Under the pieces are notes generated by a model that saw only the letters and a list, made by a program, of their open reading frames with translations, was not told the origin of the DNA and ran no database searches. Positions 5,165 through 5,697 of a stretch of 5,697 bases of DNA are shown one piece after another. Positions within the stretch are counted from its first letter, which is position 1, and the number at the start of each line of letters is the position of its first letter. The translations under genes were made by a program, and so were the position numbers. The DNA comes from Erysipelotrichaceae bacterium (lineage in GTDB: Bacteria; Bacillota_I; Bacilli_A; Erysipelotrichales; Erysipelotrichaceae): contig JAFZBT010000065.1 in NCBI GenBank assembly GCA_017561615.1, forward strand, positions 1 to 5,697, in the 5' to 3' direction.

Positions 5165-5697
5165 TTATTCCCGCTTAAGCGTGACCTTCTGATCAAGCCC
5201 GGAGCTGACAGAGAACTCATCGCGGAAACTGCCCTGATTGATGCCCAGGGACAGACAGCCACTGGAGGAATTGAACAGCAGGCATTCACCGGTTCCTACA
5301 TCGCCGAAGGTATGGACGTAGGGAACGATCTTGCGGAAGTAGACTCCCTTTTCGTTTTCCAGCGTGACCTCCAGCTGATCGCCATAGCGGTAGCCGGCCT
5401 GCAGGAACTGCCGGACGTCAATGGACAGGACGATGGAACCGAAATGATCGGAGACGTTGGTAACGATTCCCGTGCACTGCTCCTGCGATATCTCTGCCCT
5501 GAGATATCTTTCATCAAACAGCACGATGTCCTCATAGCGCTCGCCGATCTGCTCAAAGCTGAGCTGACCGCTGGCCAGCAGCGCGGCGGCGTAGGCGAAG
5601 ATGTCGCGGCCATGGAAGACGGAAACCTCTTCCGTATCCGGCCAGCGCAGATCCTTTCTGATCTCGCGCGCTTCCGCAATGCCCACATTGTAGTAAA
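5165..5697 (-). CDS. SAM hydroxide adenosyltransferase (DUF62 family), partial: N-terminus outside window
   Basis: The frame is open to the right edge with no stop, so about 177 C-terminal residues of a protein that is usually some 260-290 long are present. The family hydrolyses S-adenosylmethionine to adenosine and methionine and is related in fold to fluorinase and chlorinase. Visible landmarks are VFHGRDIFA, which contains the His of the family's Asp-Arg-His set, and DHFGSIVLSID at the start of the C-terminal barrel domain. Near the end is FNSSSGCLSLGINQGS, which forms part of the SAM site. The family's catalytic Asp and Arg lie in the missing part and cannot be checked. A GTG at 5684-5686 is not the start, because homologous-looking sequence continues upstream of it. 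It is transcribed separately from pgsA. Confidence 0.88.
   Translation of the reverse strand, partial: YYNVGIAEAREIRKDLRWPDTEEVSVFHGRDIFAYAAALLASGQLSFEQIGERYEDIVLFDERYLRAEISQEQCTGIVTNVSDHFGSIVLSIDVRQFLQAGYRYGDQLEVTLENEKGVYFRKIVPYVHTFGDVGTGECLLFNSSSGCLSLGINQGSFRDEFSVSSGLDQKVTLKRE

Noticed and set aside
5684..5686. GTG as the start of the DUF62 gene
   Set aside because: The frame continues open to the window edge, and a start here would remove the N-terminal domain with the catalytic Asp and Arg.

Overview
The window looks like ordinary chromosome from a Bacillota (Firmicutes) bacterium of moderate G+C. The tRNA genes encode CCA, the promoters are TATAAT with an extended TGn -10, the intrinsic terminators are classic, and the tRNA order resembles the Bacillus/Mollicutes clusters. 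Having RimO together with an AddB-like nuclease and this tRNA cluster would fit an Erysipelotrichia-like lineage. That is an inference from gene content and is not proven here.

Layout from left to right: (1) 1-906, minus strand: N-terminal 302 codons of a large AddB/PD-(D/E)XK nuclease-helicase-like protein, with its own extended -10 promoter. (2) 1024-2316, minus: complete rimO, closed by a terminator. (3) 2383-2972, plus: a six-gene tRNA operon (Pro-UGG, elongator Met, Ile2-CAU, Ser-UGA, initiator fMet, Phe-GAA) with a near-consensus promoter and a strong terminator. (4) 3013-3528, plus: a Nudix hydrolase. (5) 3529-3753: an AT-rich gap full of inverted repeats that may hold a small minus-strand transcript. 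(6) 3754-5050, minus: a two-gene operon, pgsA then deoD, one base apart. (7) 5165-5697, minus: the C-terminal part of a DUF62 SAM hydroxide adenosyltransferase that runs off the right edge.

The protein genes are mostly housekeeping: ribosome modification, phospholipid synthesis, nucleoside salvage, nucleotide clean-up, SAM hydrolysis and DNA repair. They do not form one pathway. I see no mobile-element gene, CRISPR array or defence island, and no clearly new system.

The points that deserve a second look are within these genes. The DeoD-type phosphorylase appears to lack the catalytic Asp/Arg pair. The tRNA-Ile2 carries C33 instead of the nearly universal U33. The initiator tRNA has two adjacent U-U mismatches in its T stem. 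The pgsA promoter sits so close to the start codon that the mRNA may be leaderless. The gap at 3526-3655 may encode a ~73-nt RNA.
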